Assembly (NCBI RefSeq): GCF_050749815.1
Contig: NZ_CP192735.1
Location: 1,860,001-1,924,000, forward strand
Origin: Dyella_A sp050749815
Lineage (GTDB): Bacteria; Pseudomonadota; Gammaproteobacteria; Xanthomonadales; Rhodanobacteraceae
Length of the DNA stretch: 64,000 nt
Direction: 5' to 3'
The notes under the pieces were generated by a model, which saw only the letters and a list, made by a program, of their open reading frames with translations, ran no database searches and was not told the DNA's origin. The translations under genes were made by a program, and so were the position numbers. Within the stretch, counting starts at the first letter, position 1. The number at the start of each line of letters is the position of its first letter. Shown one piece after another: positions 9,862 to 19,374 of the stretch.

Positions 9862-10625
9862 TGGCTCACCTCCGGCGGCAGGCCCCAGTGCGCCTCGTAG
9901 CGCGGGCCGATGAACGTGAGGCCGGACGATGGCGCGGTCGGCCCGGCGACCTCACGGTTGCGGCCGGCCAGCAGCTCGCCCATCCACGCCACCGGTTGCT
10001 CACCGCGGCCGATCGGCAGCAGCGAACCGACGATGTTGCGCACCATGTGGTGCAGGAAGGCATTGGCCTCGATCTCCACGACCACCTGCTCGCCCTCGCG
10101 CCGCACCGAGACCGCGATCACTTCGCGGCGCGCGTGGGCGGCCTGGCAGGCGATCGCGCGAAAAGCGGTGAAGTCGTGCTCGCCGACCAGCGCCTGCGCC
10201 GCGGTGTGCATGCGCGCGGCATCGAGCGGATGGCGTTCCCAGGTCACGTAACGCGCGTCCAGCGCCGCCCGCACCGGGCGATTGAGGATGCGGTAGCAGT
10301 AGCGGCGACTGCGTGCGGAAAAGCGCGCGTGAAAATCCTCGGGCACCGGCTGCGCCCACAGCACCGCGACCGACGTGGGCAGGTTGGAGCAGGCGCCGAG
10401 CACCCAGCCGCGCGGGTCGCGCTCAACCTCGGTATCGAAATGCACCACCTGACAGCGCCCGTGCACGCCGGCATCGGTGCGCCCGGCGCAGGTCACGTCG
10501 ATCGGCTGCGCAGCGACGAAAGAGAGGGCTTTTTCCAGCGCGCCCTGCACACTGTCGCGGTGGCTCAGACGCTGCCAGCCGGAGAAGTCGGTGCCGTCGT
10601 ATTCGATGCCCAGGGCAATGCGCAT
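9858..10625 (-). CDS. truA: tRNA pseudouridine(38-40) synthase
   Basis: 255 aa. Isomerises uridines 38-40 in the anticodon arm. The catalytic aspartate is Asp51 in AGRTDAGVHG; YRILNRPVRAAL and FLHHMVRNIVGSLL are TruA landmarks. It is the first gene of the truA-trpF-cupin unit, separated from fimV upstream by an intrinsic terminator, so it needs its own promoter in 10626-10674 or depends on read-through. Confidence 0.96.
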   Translation of the reverse strand: MRIALGIEYDGTDFSGWQRLSHRDSVQGALEKALSFVAAQPIDVTCAGRTDAGVHGRCQVVHFDTEVERDPRGWVLGACSNLPTSVAVLWAQPVPEDFHARFSARSRRYCYRILNRPVRAALDARYVTWERHPLDAARMHTAAQALVGEHDFTAFRAIACQAAHARREVIAVSVRREGEQVVVEIEANAFLHHMVRNIVGSLLPIGRGEQPVAWMGELLAGRNREVAGPTAPSSGLTFIGPRYEAHWGLPPEVSQ

Positions 10626-10674
10626 GAAGGGATGCAGGTGGGTTCAGGACGGCGGCAGAGCATAGCAGCCGGCA

Positions 10675-10710
10675 CAAAAAACCCGGGCCGGCACAGGGCC
10701 GGCCCGGGTT
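10675..10710 (-). terminator. intrinsic terminator after fimV
   Basis: Perfect 12-bp arms AACCCGGGCCGG (10680-10691) and CCGGCCCGGGTT (10699-10710) with a 7-base loop, followed on the minus strand by a run of six T. Strong rho-independent terminator separating fimV from truA. Confidence 0.9.
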
Positions 10711-10731
10711 CGGGTCACGCATGAGGAGCGA

Positions 10732-13050
10732 TCAGGCGATGCCGTCAAGCAGGCGACGCGCGGTATCGCGCTGCGGCTGGCTGCCCTCGGCCAGCACTTC
10801 TTCCAGCATGGCGCGGGCGCCATCGGCGTCGCCCATGTCCAGATAGGCGCGGGCCAGGTCGAGCTTGGTATCGATCGGATCGTCGCTGAACTCGGTCGGC
10901 TCGTAGTCCATGCCGCTGATCCCCTGATCCCAGGCGGGGATGTCGCCACCGGCCTCAGCCGGCGCCGGCGAGGCGTCGTCAAACGCATCGTGGGCGTCCG
11001 CATCGGCGGTGAACGCCGGTTCCGGCTCCCCGTGCAGCTCGGCCGCGGCTTCGGCCTCGGCCTCGGCCTTGCGGGCAGCTTCCTGGCGCGGGGTCAGATT
11101 GAAGTCGAAATGGTACTCGCTGATCTTCGACGGGCCGGTCGGCATCGGCGGCGGCACCGGGGCCAACACCGTCGCATCGGCGTCGTGGTCGTCCAGGTTG
11201 AACCCGCCCAGCGGCGCACGCTCGGCTTCGGGCACCGAGGTATCGACACCAGCGAACAGCGGGTGACCGGGAACCAGGTCTTCGCCCATCGCCGCCACAT
11301 CCTGCCACTCGGACTGCTGCGGGTCGGAGATGTGGGCGTACATCGCCTCGGCGGCCGCCTCGAAATGCTCCACGTCGCGGCGGTGGTAGTAGAGGCTAAC
11401 CAATTCCAGGTGCAGGCTGATGTCGTCCGGATGCTCGGCGAGCTGGTCGAGCAGCTCGTCCTGGTCCGGATCGGCCTCGCCATCGCCCAGCGGCGGAACC
11501 GCACCGAAGCGGTCGGCGAGCGACGAGTTGGAGGCCTTCGCTGGCGCCTTGTTGCGACGACCGCGCAGAGCCACCAGCAGCAGCAACACCACGGCGGCAG
11601 CGCCCGCGCCCCACGCCCAGGTCTGCATATACCAAGGCTCCTCGGCCGAGGCCGGTGCCGGCTTTGCGGGCGCTGGCTTGGCGGCCGCGGGCTTCGCTGC
11701 AGCGGGCTTGGCCGCGGTCGGCTGGCTGGCCGCCACCGGTGCGGACGCCGTGGTGGGCGACGCCGAGGAGGCAAGGGCCGGCACGCTGGCGGCAGACGCC
11801 ATCGAAGCGGCGGCGGTTGAGGCGGTTGCCGGTGCCGCCTTCGCGGCCACCGATCCACTGGAGGCCGGGGTCGATGCTGGAGCCACTGCCGCCGCCGGAG
11901 TGGCGGCGGTTTCGCCGGCCGGCGCGCCCTTGCGGGCCTCGGCCAGCTTGCGCTGCAGCTCGGCGATCTCGCTGTCCTTCAGCGACAGCAGGCGCTCGTT
12001 CTTGCTGTTGATGTCCTCCAGGTCCTTCAGCCGCGAGCGCAACTCGGCGCCCTGCTGCTGCAGCGTGGCCAGGCTTTCCTGGCTGCGCTGCAGGTCGCGG
12101 CGTACGTCCGCAGAACCCTTGCCGGCACCGGATGCGGCGTTCTTTGCGCCTTCACCCGAAGGCAGCAATTGCAGATGGTCGTCGCGCTTGGACGCCGGCG
12201 CGGTGGGTGAACTGGACGCCGTGGCGCGGGTGGCCGAGTCGGCCACATTGGTGGGGGTACCGACCGCACCGGCACGCCAGTCGCTGTTCTGGCGGCGGAC
12301 TTCTTCCAGTGCCGCGGCCACCGTCATGGCGCGAGCCTCTTCAGCCGTTGGCACGCGCAGCACCGCACCGCTCTTGAGGGCGTTGATGTTGTCGCGATAG
12401 AACGCGCCGGGATTGGACTGCTTCAGCGCCAGCAGGGTCTGGCTGAGATCCACGCCTGCCGGCTTGACCTGCTGGGCGATAGCCGACAGGGTCTGGCCTT
12501 TCTGCACGGTGATGCTCGAGCCGGGAGCGGTCGCCTCACTCGCGGCGGCAGCCGGCGCTGCAGCCGGTCGCGGTGCCGCCGCCGATGCCGCCGCCGATGC
12601 CGGCGCCGTGCGGCGCGGGGCCGCCGCAGCCGGGGCGGGCGGCGGGGCCGGCGCGGCGCCAGGCGGGTCGAGCAGAATGGTGTACTCGCGCACGCTCTTG
12701 CCGGCGGCGTTATCCACCTGCACGAGCAGATCGAGGTAGGGGTCGTTGATTGCATCGGTGCTGGTGATCCGGATCAGCTTGGTTCCGCCCGGCCCGTTCA
12801 CGATGGCGAAGCTGAGTGGCACCCGGGTACGTCCCTCGGTGATGCCGGCCCGCACGAAATCCTCGTCCGACGCGAGGCGCGCGCTGAGATTGCGCAGATC
12901 CGCCGGGCTTTCGGGGGTCACCGGGATCTCGGCGACAAGCGGCTGACCCAGGGCGGACTTGACCCGAATCTGGCCCAGCTCCAGCGCGACTGTCTGGCTG
13001 CTCCCCAGTGCCAAAGCCAGCAGCATGGACAGTTTCAACGAACGATTCAT
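10732..13050 (-). CDS. fimV: FimV/HubP family polar motility and pilus-assembly protein
   Basis: 772 aa inner-membrane protein that organises the cell pole, type IV pili and twitching motility. Signal peptide (residues 1-22), conserved FimV N-domain (LELGQIRVKSALGQPLVAEI), Ala/Pro-rich linker, LysM-like peptidoglycan-binding segment (about 173-227, ITVQKGQTLSAIAQQV), coiled coil (about 313-372), a second Ala/Pro/Ser tract, one transmembrane helix near 473-495 and an acidic cytoplasmic part ending in the FimV C-terminal TPR-like helices (about 725-772). It lies next to asd and truA as in Pseudomonas. The low-complexity tract around 375-465 is prone to length variation. The start at 13050 begins the signal peptide. 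Confidence 0.93.
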   Translation of the reverse strand: MNRSLKLSMLLALALGSSQTVALELGQIRVKSALGQPLVAEIPVTPESPADLRNLSARLASDEDFVRAGITEGRTRVPLSFAIVNGPGGTKLIRITSTDAINDPYLDLLVQVDNAAGKSVREYTILLDPPGAAPAPPPAPAAAAPRRTAPASAAASAAAPRPAAAPAAAASEATAPGSSITVQKGQTLSAIAQQVKPAGVDLSQTLLALKQSNPGAFYRDNINALKSGAVLRVPTAEEARAMTVAAALEEVRRQNSDWRAGAVGTPTNVADSATRATASSSPTAPASKRDDHLQLLPSGEGAKNAASGAGKGSADVRRDLQRSQESLATLQQQGAELRSRLKDLEDINSKNERLLSLKDSEIAELQRKLAEARKGAPAGETAATPAAAVAPASTPASSGSVAAKAAPATASTAAASMASAASVPALASSASPTTASAPVAASQPTAAKPAAAKPAAAKPAPAKPAPASAEEPWYMQTWAWGAGAAAVVLLLLVALRGRRNKAPAKASNSSLADRFGAVPPLGDGEADPDQDELLDQLAEHPDDISLHLELVSLYYHRRDVEHFEAAAEAMYAHISDPQQSEWQDVAAMGEDLVPGHPLFAGVDTSVPEAERAPLGGFNLDDHDADATVLAPVPPPMPTGPSKISEYHFDFNLTPRQEAARKAEAEAEAAAELHGEPEPAFTADADAHDAFDDASPAPAEAGGDIPAWDQGISGMDYEPTEFSDDPIDTKLDLARAYLDMGDADGARAMLEEVLAEGSQPQRDTARRLLDGIA

Positions 13051-13211
13051 CGTATTTCCCCCGGACGACCCGTGACGCTCCCCGACCCGCCGCAAACGCG
13101 GCGGCATCCCGAATAACGCGCCACTTTAGTTAGATGCCCGCCAATCAACAATAGGCGTGGCGAATACTTGCACGATATTGCTGCGCCCGCTTCTCACCGG
13201 CGCAAACCACG

Positions 13212-13520
13212 TCACTGCCCCTGTTTTTTTACCCCCGTGTCGGCCTGCATGACCTGCAGTTGCCGGCGCAGTTGCTCCAGCTTGCGGTCCTGCTCACGCA
13301 GCCGCTGGTTTGCCTCGCGGCTGCGGCGCTCCTGCGCGGCCACATCGTGCTGCAGGCGGCTCACCTCGGTGCTGCTGCGCTTGACCGACTGCTGCAGCAA
13401 CGCCGGATCGCGATCCGGCGTCACCGTCGCGGGCGTGGACTCGCCACGGGCGGCGGCGGCGGCCGCCCCCGTGGAAATCATCAGCCCGAACAGGGCCGTC
13501 AGCAGGGGCCTGCGCAGCAT
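13212..13520 (-). CDS. small secreted coiled-coil protein
   Basis: 102 aa. Signal peptide about residues 1-24 (LLTALFGLMISTGAAAAAA) and then a nearly continuous amphipathic coiled coil (SSTEVSRLQHDVAAQERRSR ... LEQLRRQLQVMQ). No recognised domain. It starts 10 bases after asd and is transcribed towards fimV, so it is probably in the asd-fimV unit; periplasmic location and position suggest a possible accessory to the pole/pilus machinery, but that is a guess. Confidence 0.65.
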   Translation of the reverse strand: MLRRPLLTALFGLMISTGAAAAAARGESTPATVTPDRDPALLQQSVKRSSTEVSRLQHDVAAQERRSREANQRLREQDRKLEQLRRQLQVMQADTGVKKQGQ

Positions 13521-13530
13521 GGGGGCACCT

Positions 13531-14559
13531 TCAGAGATAGTCCTCGATCAGCAGCTCGGCAATCTGCACCGCATTGAGCGCGGCGCCCTTGCGGATGTTG
13601 TCGGCCACGATCCACAGGTCCAGGCCGCGCTCGTGCGAGATGTCTTCGCGGATGCGGCCGACGAACACCGGGTCCTTGCCAGCGGCGTCGCCGACCGGGG
13701 TCGGGTAGCCACCGGCCTTGCGCTCATCCATCACCACCACGCCCGGCGCCTGTTCCAGCAGCGCGCGCGCCTGCTCGGCGGTGATCTTGTCGCGCGTTTC
13801 CACGTGCACCGCCTCGGCGTGGCCGTAGAACACCGGCACGCGCACGGCGGTGGGATTCACCGCGATCGAGGCGTCCTCGAGGATCTTGCGCGTCTCCCAC
13901 ACCATCTTCATCTCTTCCTTGGTGTAGCCGTTGGGCTGGAAGTCATCGATGTGCGGAATGACGTTGAAGGCGATCTGCTTGGGGAACTTCGCCGGCTCGG
14001 CGTCCTGGAAGTTGAGCAGCGCGGCGGTCTGCCGGCCCAGCTCCTCCATACCGGAACGGCCGGCGCCGGAGACCGACTGGTAGGTCGCCACGTTGATCCG
14101 CTCGATGCCCACCGCCCGGTGGATCGGCGCCAGCGCCACCAGCATCTGCATGGTCGAGCAGTTCGGGTTGGCAATGATGCCGCGCACGGTGTAGTCGGCG
14201 ATGGCGTGCGGGTTCACTTCGCTCACCACCAGCGGGATGTCGTCCTGGTAGCGGTACTCGGAGGTGTTGTCGATCACCACCGCGCCGGCTGCCGCCGCGC
14301 GCGGCGCATGCTCGCGGCTCACCGAGCCGCCGGCGGAAAAGAATGCGATGTCCACACCAGTGAAGTCGTAGTCGGCGAGGTTCTGCACGGTGACTTTCTT
14401 GCCGGCGAACTCCACCTGGCCACCAGCGGAGCGCTCGCTCGCCAGCGGCACCAGCTCGCTCACCGGGAAATCGCGCTCGGCCAGGATCGACAGCAGGGTC
14501 TCACCCACCGCGCCGGTCGCACCGACCATTGCCACCTTGTAGCTGCTCTTCTTGCTCAT
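13531..14559 (-). CDS. asd: aspartate-semialdehyde dehydrogenase
   Basis: 342 aa. Reduces aspartyl phosphate to aspartate semialdehyde with NADPH for lysine/DAP, methionine and threonine synthesis. NADP loop VGATGAVGE (12-20), catalytic Cys134 in ANPNCSTMQ, and the C-terminal HVETRDKITAEQA block are present. ATG at 14559 (MSKKSSYKVAMVGATG) is chosen; the upstream in-frame extension has no homology-like content. The gene order asd then fimV is conserved in related bacteria. Confidence 0.97.
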   Translation of the reverse strand: MSKKSSYKVAMVGATGAVGETLLSILAERDFPVSELVPLASERSAGGQVEFAGKKVTVQNLADYDFTGVDIAFFSAGGSVSREHAPRAAAAGAVVIDNTSEYRYQDDIPLVVSEVNPHAIADYTVRGIIANPNCSTMQMLVALAPIHRAVGIERINVATYQSVSGAGRSGMEELGRQTAALLNFQDAEPAKFPKQIAFNVIPHIDDFQPNGYTKEEMKMVWETRKILEDASIAVNPTAVRVPVFYGHAEAVHVETRDKITAEQARALLEQAPGVVVMDERKAGGYPTPVGDAAGKDPVFVGRIREDISHERGLDLWIVADNIRKGAALNAVQIAELLIEDYL

Positions 14560-14609
14560 GATCCGTCTGTCTGTCAGGAAAATCGGAAAGGGCCGCCAGG
14601 CCATTGCCG

Positions 14610-14627
14610 TTCCCGCATCCGCGGGAA
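14610..14627. repeat. solo REP-like hairpin
   Basis: TTCCCGC-ATCC-GCGGGAA, a perfect 7-bp stem with a 4-base loop in the asd upstream gap. It resembles one half of the palindrome at 43085-43159 (CATTCCCGCGAAAGCGGGAA), so it is probably a degenerate solo copy of that REP family. Confidence 0.5.
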
Positions 14628-14682
14628 TCTAGCCGGGGCGGAGCGCAACACAAACCTGCGAACCGCGCGATCGTGATTGCGA

Positions 14683-15702
14683 TCACGCTTTACCGAGAAC
14701 GCCTCGCGCGGCGAGCACCTGCGGATTGATCGGCGCGGGCGGACGGCCCGCGTCCGGCCCCACGCCCAGGCCCGCCAGCACATTGTCGACCGCCAGCTGC
14801 GCCATGTTGCGGCGGGTATCGGCGCTGGCGCTGCCCAGATGCGGGCTGAGCACCACCTGCTCCAGCGCCAGCAACGCCGGATGCACCACCGGCTCATCCT
14901 CATAAACGTCCAGCCCAGCGGCGGCCAGGTGCCCGGTGGCCAGCGAGGCCGCCAGTGCCGCCTCGTCCACCAACCCGCCCCGCGCGATGTTCACCAGCAC
15001 ACTGCCGCGCTTCATCTGCGCCAGCTCGGCGGCACCAATCACGTGATGGTTCTGCGGCGTGTACGGCAAGACCAGCACCAGATGATCGGACTCGCGCAGC
15101 AGCGCGGCCTTGTCCACCCAGCGGGCGGCGCACTGGCGCTCGACGACCTCGGGCAGGCGCGTGCGGTTGTGGTACAGCACGCGCATGTCGAAACCGCTGG
15201 CACGACGCGCCACCGCCTGGCCGATGCGACCCATGCCGAGGATGCCCAGCGTCTTGCCGTGCAGATCCACGCCCAGCCAGTCGTCAAACCGCATGGCGCC
15301 GGTCCACTGGCCGGCGCGCAGCCAGCGCTCGGCCGCGCCGACGCGCCGGGCCGCAGCCAGCAGCAGCGCCCATGCGTAGTCGGCGGTGGTTTCGTTGAGC
15401 ACGTCCGGGGTATTGCAGGCGAGCACGCCGGCGCGGGTGAGCGCGTCGATATCCAGATTGTTGTAGCCCACCGCCAGGTTCGCGATCACCCGCAGCCGAG
15501 GATTGCCCGCCAGGGTGGTCGCATCGACGCGATCGGAGAGGCCGATGATCGCCGCATCCACGCCAGCCAGCCGCTCGCGCAACTGCTCGGGCGAATGCAC
15601 GCGCTCGATCGCCTCGGCGTGCAGCTCGACATGCTGCTCCAGCCGCGCCAGCGCCTCGGGAAACAGGGGCCGCGACACCCACACTTTGTACCGCTTGGTC
15701 AT
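14683..15702 (-). CDS. D-isomer 2-hydroxyacid dehydrogenase (glyoxylate/hydroxypyruvate reductase-like)
   Basis: 339 aa NAD(P)H-dependent reductase of 2-oxoacids. The nucleotide fold shows GILGMGRIGQAVARR; the catalytic Arg (VNIARGGLVDE), Glu (DVYEDEPVVHP) and His (SPHLGSAS) triad is intact. Similarity is to GhrB/GyaR-type glyoxylate reductases rather than to PdxB or SerA (no ACT domain). ATG at 15702 is preceded by an AGGAA site. Sits between aroC and asd on the same strand with a 35-base gap to aroC. Physiological substrate uncertain. Confidence 0.88.
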   Translation of the reverse strand: MTKRYKVWVSRPLFPEALARLEQHVELHAEAIERVHSPEQLRERLAGVDAAIIGLSDRVDATTLAGNPRLRVIANLAVGYNNLDIDALTRAGVLACNTPDVLNETTADYAWALLLAAARRVGAAERWLRAGQWTGAMRFDDWLGVDLHGKTLGILGMGRIGQAVARRASGFDMRVLYHNRTRLPEVVERQCAARWVDKAALLRESDHLVLVLPYTPQNHHVIGAAELAQMKRGSVLVNIARGGLVDEAALAASLATGHLAAAGLDVYEDEPVVHPALLALEQVVLSPHLGSASADTRRNMAQLAVDNVLAGLGVGPDAGRPPAPINPQVLAARGVLGKA

Positions 15703-15737
15703 TCCAGTTCCTGCAGGGAGGGACGAGCGCGGGCCGA

Positions 15738-16826
15738 TCAGGGAATCAGCGGCTGCACCGGCCCGACGTCGCCACACTGCGCGCGATGGCGCAAGGCGTG
15801 ATCCATCAGCACCAGCGCCAGCATCGCCTCGACGATCGGCGTGGCGCGGATGCCGACGCAGGGGTCATGCCGGCCCTTGGTGACCACCTCGACCGCCTCG
15901 CCCGCGACATTCACGCTGTCTCCGGGCACGAGGATGCTGGACGTGGGCTTGAACGCCACCGAGACCGTCACCGGTTGCCCGGAGCTGATTCCACCGAGAA
16001 TGCCACCGGCATGATTGGACGTAAAGCCGTCCAAATGCATTTCATCGCGATGCTGCGTGCCGCGCTGGGCGATCGCAGCGAAGCCGTCGCCGATCTCCAC
16101 GCCCTTGACTGCGTTGATCGACATCATCGCGGCGGCGAGGTCGCCGTCGAGCTTGCCGTAGATCGGCTCGCCCCAACCCGGCGGCACGCCCTCAGCGATC
16201 GCGTTGACGCGCGCGCCCACCGAATCGCCCGATTTGCGCAGCGCATCCATGTACCGCTCCAGCTCAGGTACCTGGCCGGCATGGGGCCAGAAAAATGGAT
16301 TCTGCTCGACCGCCTCGACGTCGAACGCCGCCGGCACGATCTCGCCGAGCTGGGCCAGGTAGCCGCGCACCCGCACGCCATGACGTTCGGCCAGCCACTT
16401 TTTGGCGATGACGCCGGCGGCCACGCGCATGGTGGTTTCGCGCGCCGACGAGCGACCGCCGCCGCGCGGATCGCGGATACCGTACTTGTGCCAGTAGGTG
16501 TAATCGGCGTGGCCCGGGCGGAAGGTCTGCGCGATGTCGCCGTAGTCCTTGCTGCGCTGGTCGGTATTGCGGATCAGCAGTGCGATCGGCGTGCCGGTGG
16601 TGCGCCCTTCGTAGACGCCCGAAAGGATCTCGATCGCGTCGTCCTCGCGCCGCTGGGAGGTGTGCCGGGTGCGGCCGGTGGCCCGGCGCTGCAGGTCCTG
16701 CCTAAAATCTTCAGCGGCGATGGCCAGGCCGGGCGGGCAGCCGTCGATCACACAGCCGATGGCCGGGCCGTGGCTTTCGCCGAAGGTGGTGACGGTGAAA
16801 AGCTTGCCGAAGGAGTTGCTGGACAC
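15738..16826 (-). CDS. aroC: chorismate synthase
   Basis: 362 aa. FMN-dependent elimination of phosphate from EPSP to give chorismate, the end of the shikimate pathway. Signatures include the N-terminal FGESHGPAIGC, GRSSARETTMRVAAGVIAKKWL and the RRGTQHRDEM-like FMN region (AQRGTQHRDEMHLDGFTSNHAGGI). Full length. 102 bases downstream of prmB, an arrangement common in gammaproteobacteria. Confidence 0.97.
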   Translation of the reverse strand: MSSNSFGKLFTVTTFGESHGPAIGCVIDGCPPGLAIAAEDFRQDLQRRATGRTRHTSQRREDDAIEILSGVYEGRTTGTPIALLIRNTDQRSKDYGDIAQTFRPGHADYTYWHKYGIRDPRGGGRSSARETTMRVAAGVIAKKWLAERHGVRVRGYLAQLGEIVPAAFDVEAVEQNPFFWPHAGQVPELERYMDALRKSGDSVGARVNAIAEGVPPGWGEPIYGKLDGDLAAAMMSINAVKGVEIGDGFAAIAQRGTQHRDEMHLDGFTSNHAGGILGGISSGQPVTVSVAFKPTSSILVPGDSVNVAGEAVEVVTKGRHDPCVGIRATPIVEAMLALVLMDHALRHRAQCGDVGPVQPLIP

Positions 16827-16928
16827 GGACGCTACCGCTTGAGAAAGAGAGTGCCGACGCCGGATCAGCCGGCGTCATGCTGCACTGCATCTTGCCACAG
16901 CCGCTGGCGGCGGCCGCGCCGCGTTCGC

Positions 16929-17849
16929 TCAGCGGCGGGCCTGTGCCGCCGCGCGGATCGCCTTGGCGTGCTCGACCAGATCGCGGCGCTCCAGCGCGAA
17001 CACGCCCATCGCGCCGACCTTGAACTCGATCCACACGAACGGCACCTCCGGCAGCAGCGCGTTGAGTGCTCGCTCGCTCTCGCCCACCTCGACGATCAGC
17101 AGACCATCCTCGGTGAGGTAATCGGCGGCCTCGTCGAGCATGCGCAGGCACAGGTCCAGACCGTCCTCGCCCGAGGTGAGGCCCAGCTTGGGCTCGTGCC
17201 GGTATTCGCCCGGCATGGCAGCGTACTCGTCTTCGGTGACGTAGGGCGGGTTGGACACGATCAGGTCGTAGCGACGCCCTTGCACGCCGGCAAACAGGTC
17301 GGACTCGATCGCCTCGACCCGGTCTTCCACGTGCTGGAACACGATGTTCTCGCGCGCCAGCGACAGCGCCTCGGGGCTGATGTCGACGATGTCGACCTGC
17401 CAGTCCGGGTTGTACTCGGCCATGGCGATGCCGATGCAGCCCGAGCCGGTGCACACGTCCAGCGCGCGCTCCACGTGGCGATGGTCCAGCCACGGCGCAA
17501 AGCCCGACTCGATCAGTTCGGCGATCGGCGAACGCGGCACCAGCGCGCGGCGGTCGCTCTTGAACTTCAGCCCGGCAAACCAGGTTTCGCCCACCAGGTA
17601 GGCCACCGGAACGCGCTCGCTGACGCGGCGCTCGATCAGCCCCAGCACGCGTCCGCGCTCGTCGGCCACCAGCTTGCCCGTGCCGTAGGCTGGCGGCAGA
17701 TCCGGCGGCAGATGCAGCGCGGCGAGCACCAGGTGGGTGGCCTCGTCGATCGGGTTGTCGTGGCTGTGGCCGAAGGTCAGCCCGGCCGCCGAAAAGCGGC
17801 TGGCGCCGTAGCGGATGAAGTCGATGATGGTGGACAGTTCGGCGGTCAC
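16929..17849 (-). CDS. prmB: ribosomal protein uL3 glutamine N5-methyltransferase
   Basis: 306 aa SAM-dependent methyltransferase. Motif I is ALDVCTGSGCIGIAMA and the catalytic/acceptor motif is VSNPPYV near residues 196-201. The N-terminal helical domain with PRSPIAELIE distinguishes PrmB/PrmC from DNA methylases; PrmB is preferred over PrmC because of the length (PrmC is nearer 280 aa) and the aroC neighbour. Divergent from psd. Confidence 0.92.
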   Translation of the reverse strand: MTAELSTIIDFIRYGASRFSAAGLTFGHSHDNPIDEATHLVLAALHLPPDLPPAYGTGKLVADERGRVLGLIERRVSERVPVAYLVGETWFAGLKFKSDRRALVPRSPIAELIESGFAPWLDHRHVERALDVCTGSGCIGIAMAEYNPDWQVDIVDISPEALSLARENIVFQHVEDRVEAIESDLFAGVQGRRYDLIVSNPPYVTEDEYAAMPGEYRHEPKLGLTSGEDGLDLCLRMLDEAADYLTEDGLLIVEVGESERALNALLPEVPFVWIEFKVGAMGVFALERRDLVEHAKAIRAAAQARR

Positions 17850-17912
17850 GGCACATTCCGGGCGGCATTGGCGAGCCGGCCATTATAGGCGCCCGGCCTC
17901 TATACTGGCCGG

Positions 17913-18749
17913 ATGACTTTCAAGGTATTCCTGCAATACATCCTGCCGCACCGCGCGCTGTCGCGCCTGGTGTACTGGGCCACCCGCTGGACCTTCCGCC
18001 CGTGGAAGAACTGGCTGATCGGCACCATCGTGCGCAACTACCAGGTCGACATGGCCGAGGCGGCGCAGCCGGATCCGGACGCCTACGAACACTTCAATGC
18101 CTTCTTCACCCGCGCATTGAAGCCGGGCGCGCGCGTCCCGGATGCCGACCCTGCCGCCCTGCTGTGCCCGGCCGACGGGCGCATCAGCCAGGCTGGCGAC
18201 ATCGTCGACGGACGGATCTTCCAGGCCAAGGGGCAGTCGTTCACCGCGGCCGAGCTCCTGGGCGACGAGGCCGCGGCAGCGCCGTTCCGCGACGGCCGCT
18301 TCGTCACGGTGTACCTGTCGCCCCGCGACTATCACCGCGTACACATGCCGCTGGCCGGCACGCTGCGCGAGACGGTGCACGTGCCGGGGCGCATCTTCAG
18401 CGTGGCGCCGTTCGCGGTGGAGGCGATCCCGCGCCTGTTCGCCCGCAACGAGCGCCTCGTCTGCCACTTCGACGGCGAGCACGGGCCGTTCGCGGTGGTG
18501 CTGGTGGGAGCGATCCTGGTGTCGTCGGTCTCCACTGTGTGGGACGGGCTGGTGATTCCGCCCTACGCGCCCGGCATCCGTCGCAAGTCGTTCGCCGACC
18601 GCGACATCCAGCTGGAACGCTTTGCGGAGATGGGCCGCTTCAACATGGGCTCCACCGTGATCGTGCTGCTGCCGCCGGGGAGCGCCGCGCTCGACCCACT
18701 GGTGCCGCAGCAGGCGGTGAAAGTCGGCCAGCGCCTCGGGAAAAAGTGA
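17913..18749 (+). CDS. psd: phosphatidylserine decarboxylase proenzyme
   Basis: 278 aa membrane-associated enzyme making phosphatidylethanolamine. It self-cleaves to form a pyruvoyl group; the usual LGST processing site is FNMGST here (Ser near 247), a Met for Leu change that keeps Gly-Ser-Thr. Other residues: LCPADGRI (Asp), YLSPRDYHRVHMP (His). A TATACT hexamer at 17901-17906 lies only 6 bases before the ATG and no Shine-Dalgarno is obvious, hinting at a leaderless or nearly leaderless transcript. Confidence 0.95.
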   Translation: MTFKVFLQYILPHRALSRLVYWATRWTFRPWKNWLIGTIVRNYQVDMAEAAQPDPDAYEHFNAFFTRALKPGARVPDADPAALLCPADGRISQAGDIVDGRIFQAKGQSFTAAELLGDEAAAAPFRDGRFVTVYLSPRDYHRVHMPLAGTLRETVHVPGRIFSVAPFAVEAIPRLFARNERLVCHFDGEHGPFAVVLVGAILVSSVSTVWDGLVIPPYAPGIRRKSFADRDIQLERFAEMGRFNMGSTVIVLLPPGSAALDPLVPQQAVKVGQRLGKK

Positions 18750-18887
18750 CGCACTGCGTCACCTTGGGCGGCCAGCAACTGTCGCCCGAGGGCATCTTGT
18801 GACGCCGTAGGTGCAAATGTGCCCAAGGCTCGGGTAAGCTCCGGTTCAGCGCCAGAACCGCGCTGCCCTTTCGAGCCCGAGAACGCC

Positions 18888-19325
18888 ATGCGCCTGCTGA
18901 CCCAGCTCATCGCCATCAACCGTGCCCGCCAGCTCAGCCGCCAGCTGCGTGAGATCCAGCGCAGCATCGACGCCCTGTCGCGTCAGAACCGCACCCGGTT
19001 GAGCACGCTGACCCTGCGTGAGATCGGGCAGGCGACCCGCTGCGACTTCCCGCACCTGTACGGCACGCCGCCGGAAGAGCGCTACCTGCCGTGGGGCCAG
19101 GGCACCGAGATCGGCTACACCCGCGCGCGGTCGGAAAATGTGGAAGTGGCGATCCGCGGCATCGCGCTGTGGTTGGCCGTGACTTATCACGAGACTAAGG
19201 ACGCCCGTCAGGGCGGACTACAGACCGTCTATCGCCAGCTCATGCGATTGCTGCGCGAACTGAAAGAAACCCGCCGCGAGGGCGACACCAGCGAAAGCTG
19301 GATGAACGTCTCGGCCGCCGCCTGA
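18888..19325 (+). CDS. conserved-looking hypothetical protein
   Basis: 145 aa, cytosolic (no signal or membrane helix). The N-terminal half is a basic amphipathic coil (INRARQLSRQLREIQRSIDA ... RTRLSTLTLREIGQ), followed by a mixed alpha/beta section (PHLYGTPPEERYLPWGQ) and a helical C-terminus with YRQLMRLLRELKETRRE. ATG 18888 is preferred to the upstream 18819 because the extension is low-quality. I do not recognise the family. Transcribed in the same direction as psd after a 138-base gap. Confidence 0.65.
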   Translation: MRLLTQLIAINRARQLSRQLREIQRSIDALSRQNRTRLSTLTLREIGQATRCDFPHLYGTPPEERYLPWGQGTEIGYTRARSENVEVAIRGIALWLAVTYHETKDARQGGLQTVYRQLMRLLRELKETRREGDTSESWMNVSAAA

Positions 19326-19374
19326 TTCACCGCCCCCCCGGGGGCTGGCCTGCCGCCGAAGACCTTCCGTCAGA

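Noticed and set aside
18746..18762. Terminator at the psd stop codon (GTGACGC-ACT-GCGTCAC)
   Set aside because: The stem overlaps the stop codon, is only 7 bp, and is followed by no T-run on the plus strand.
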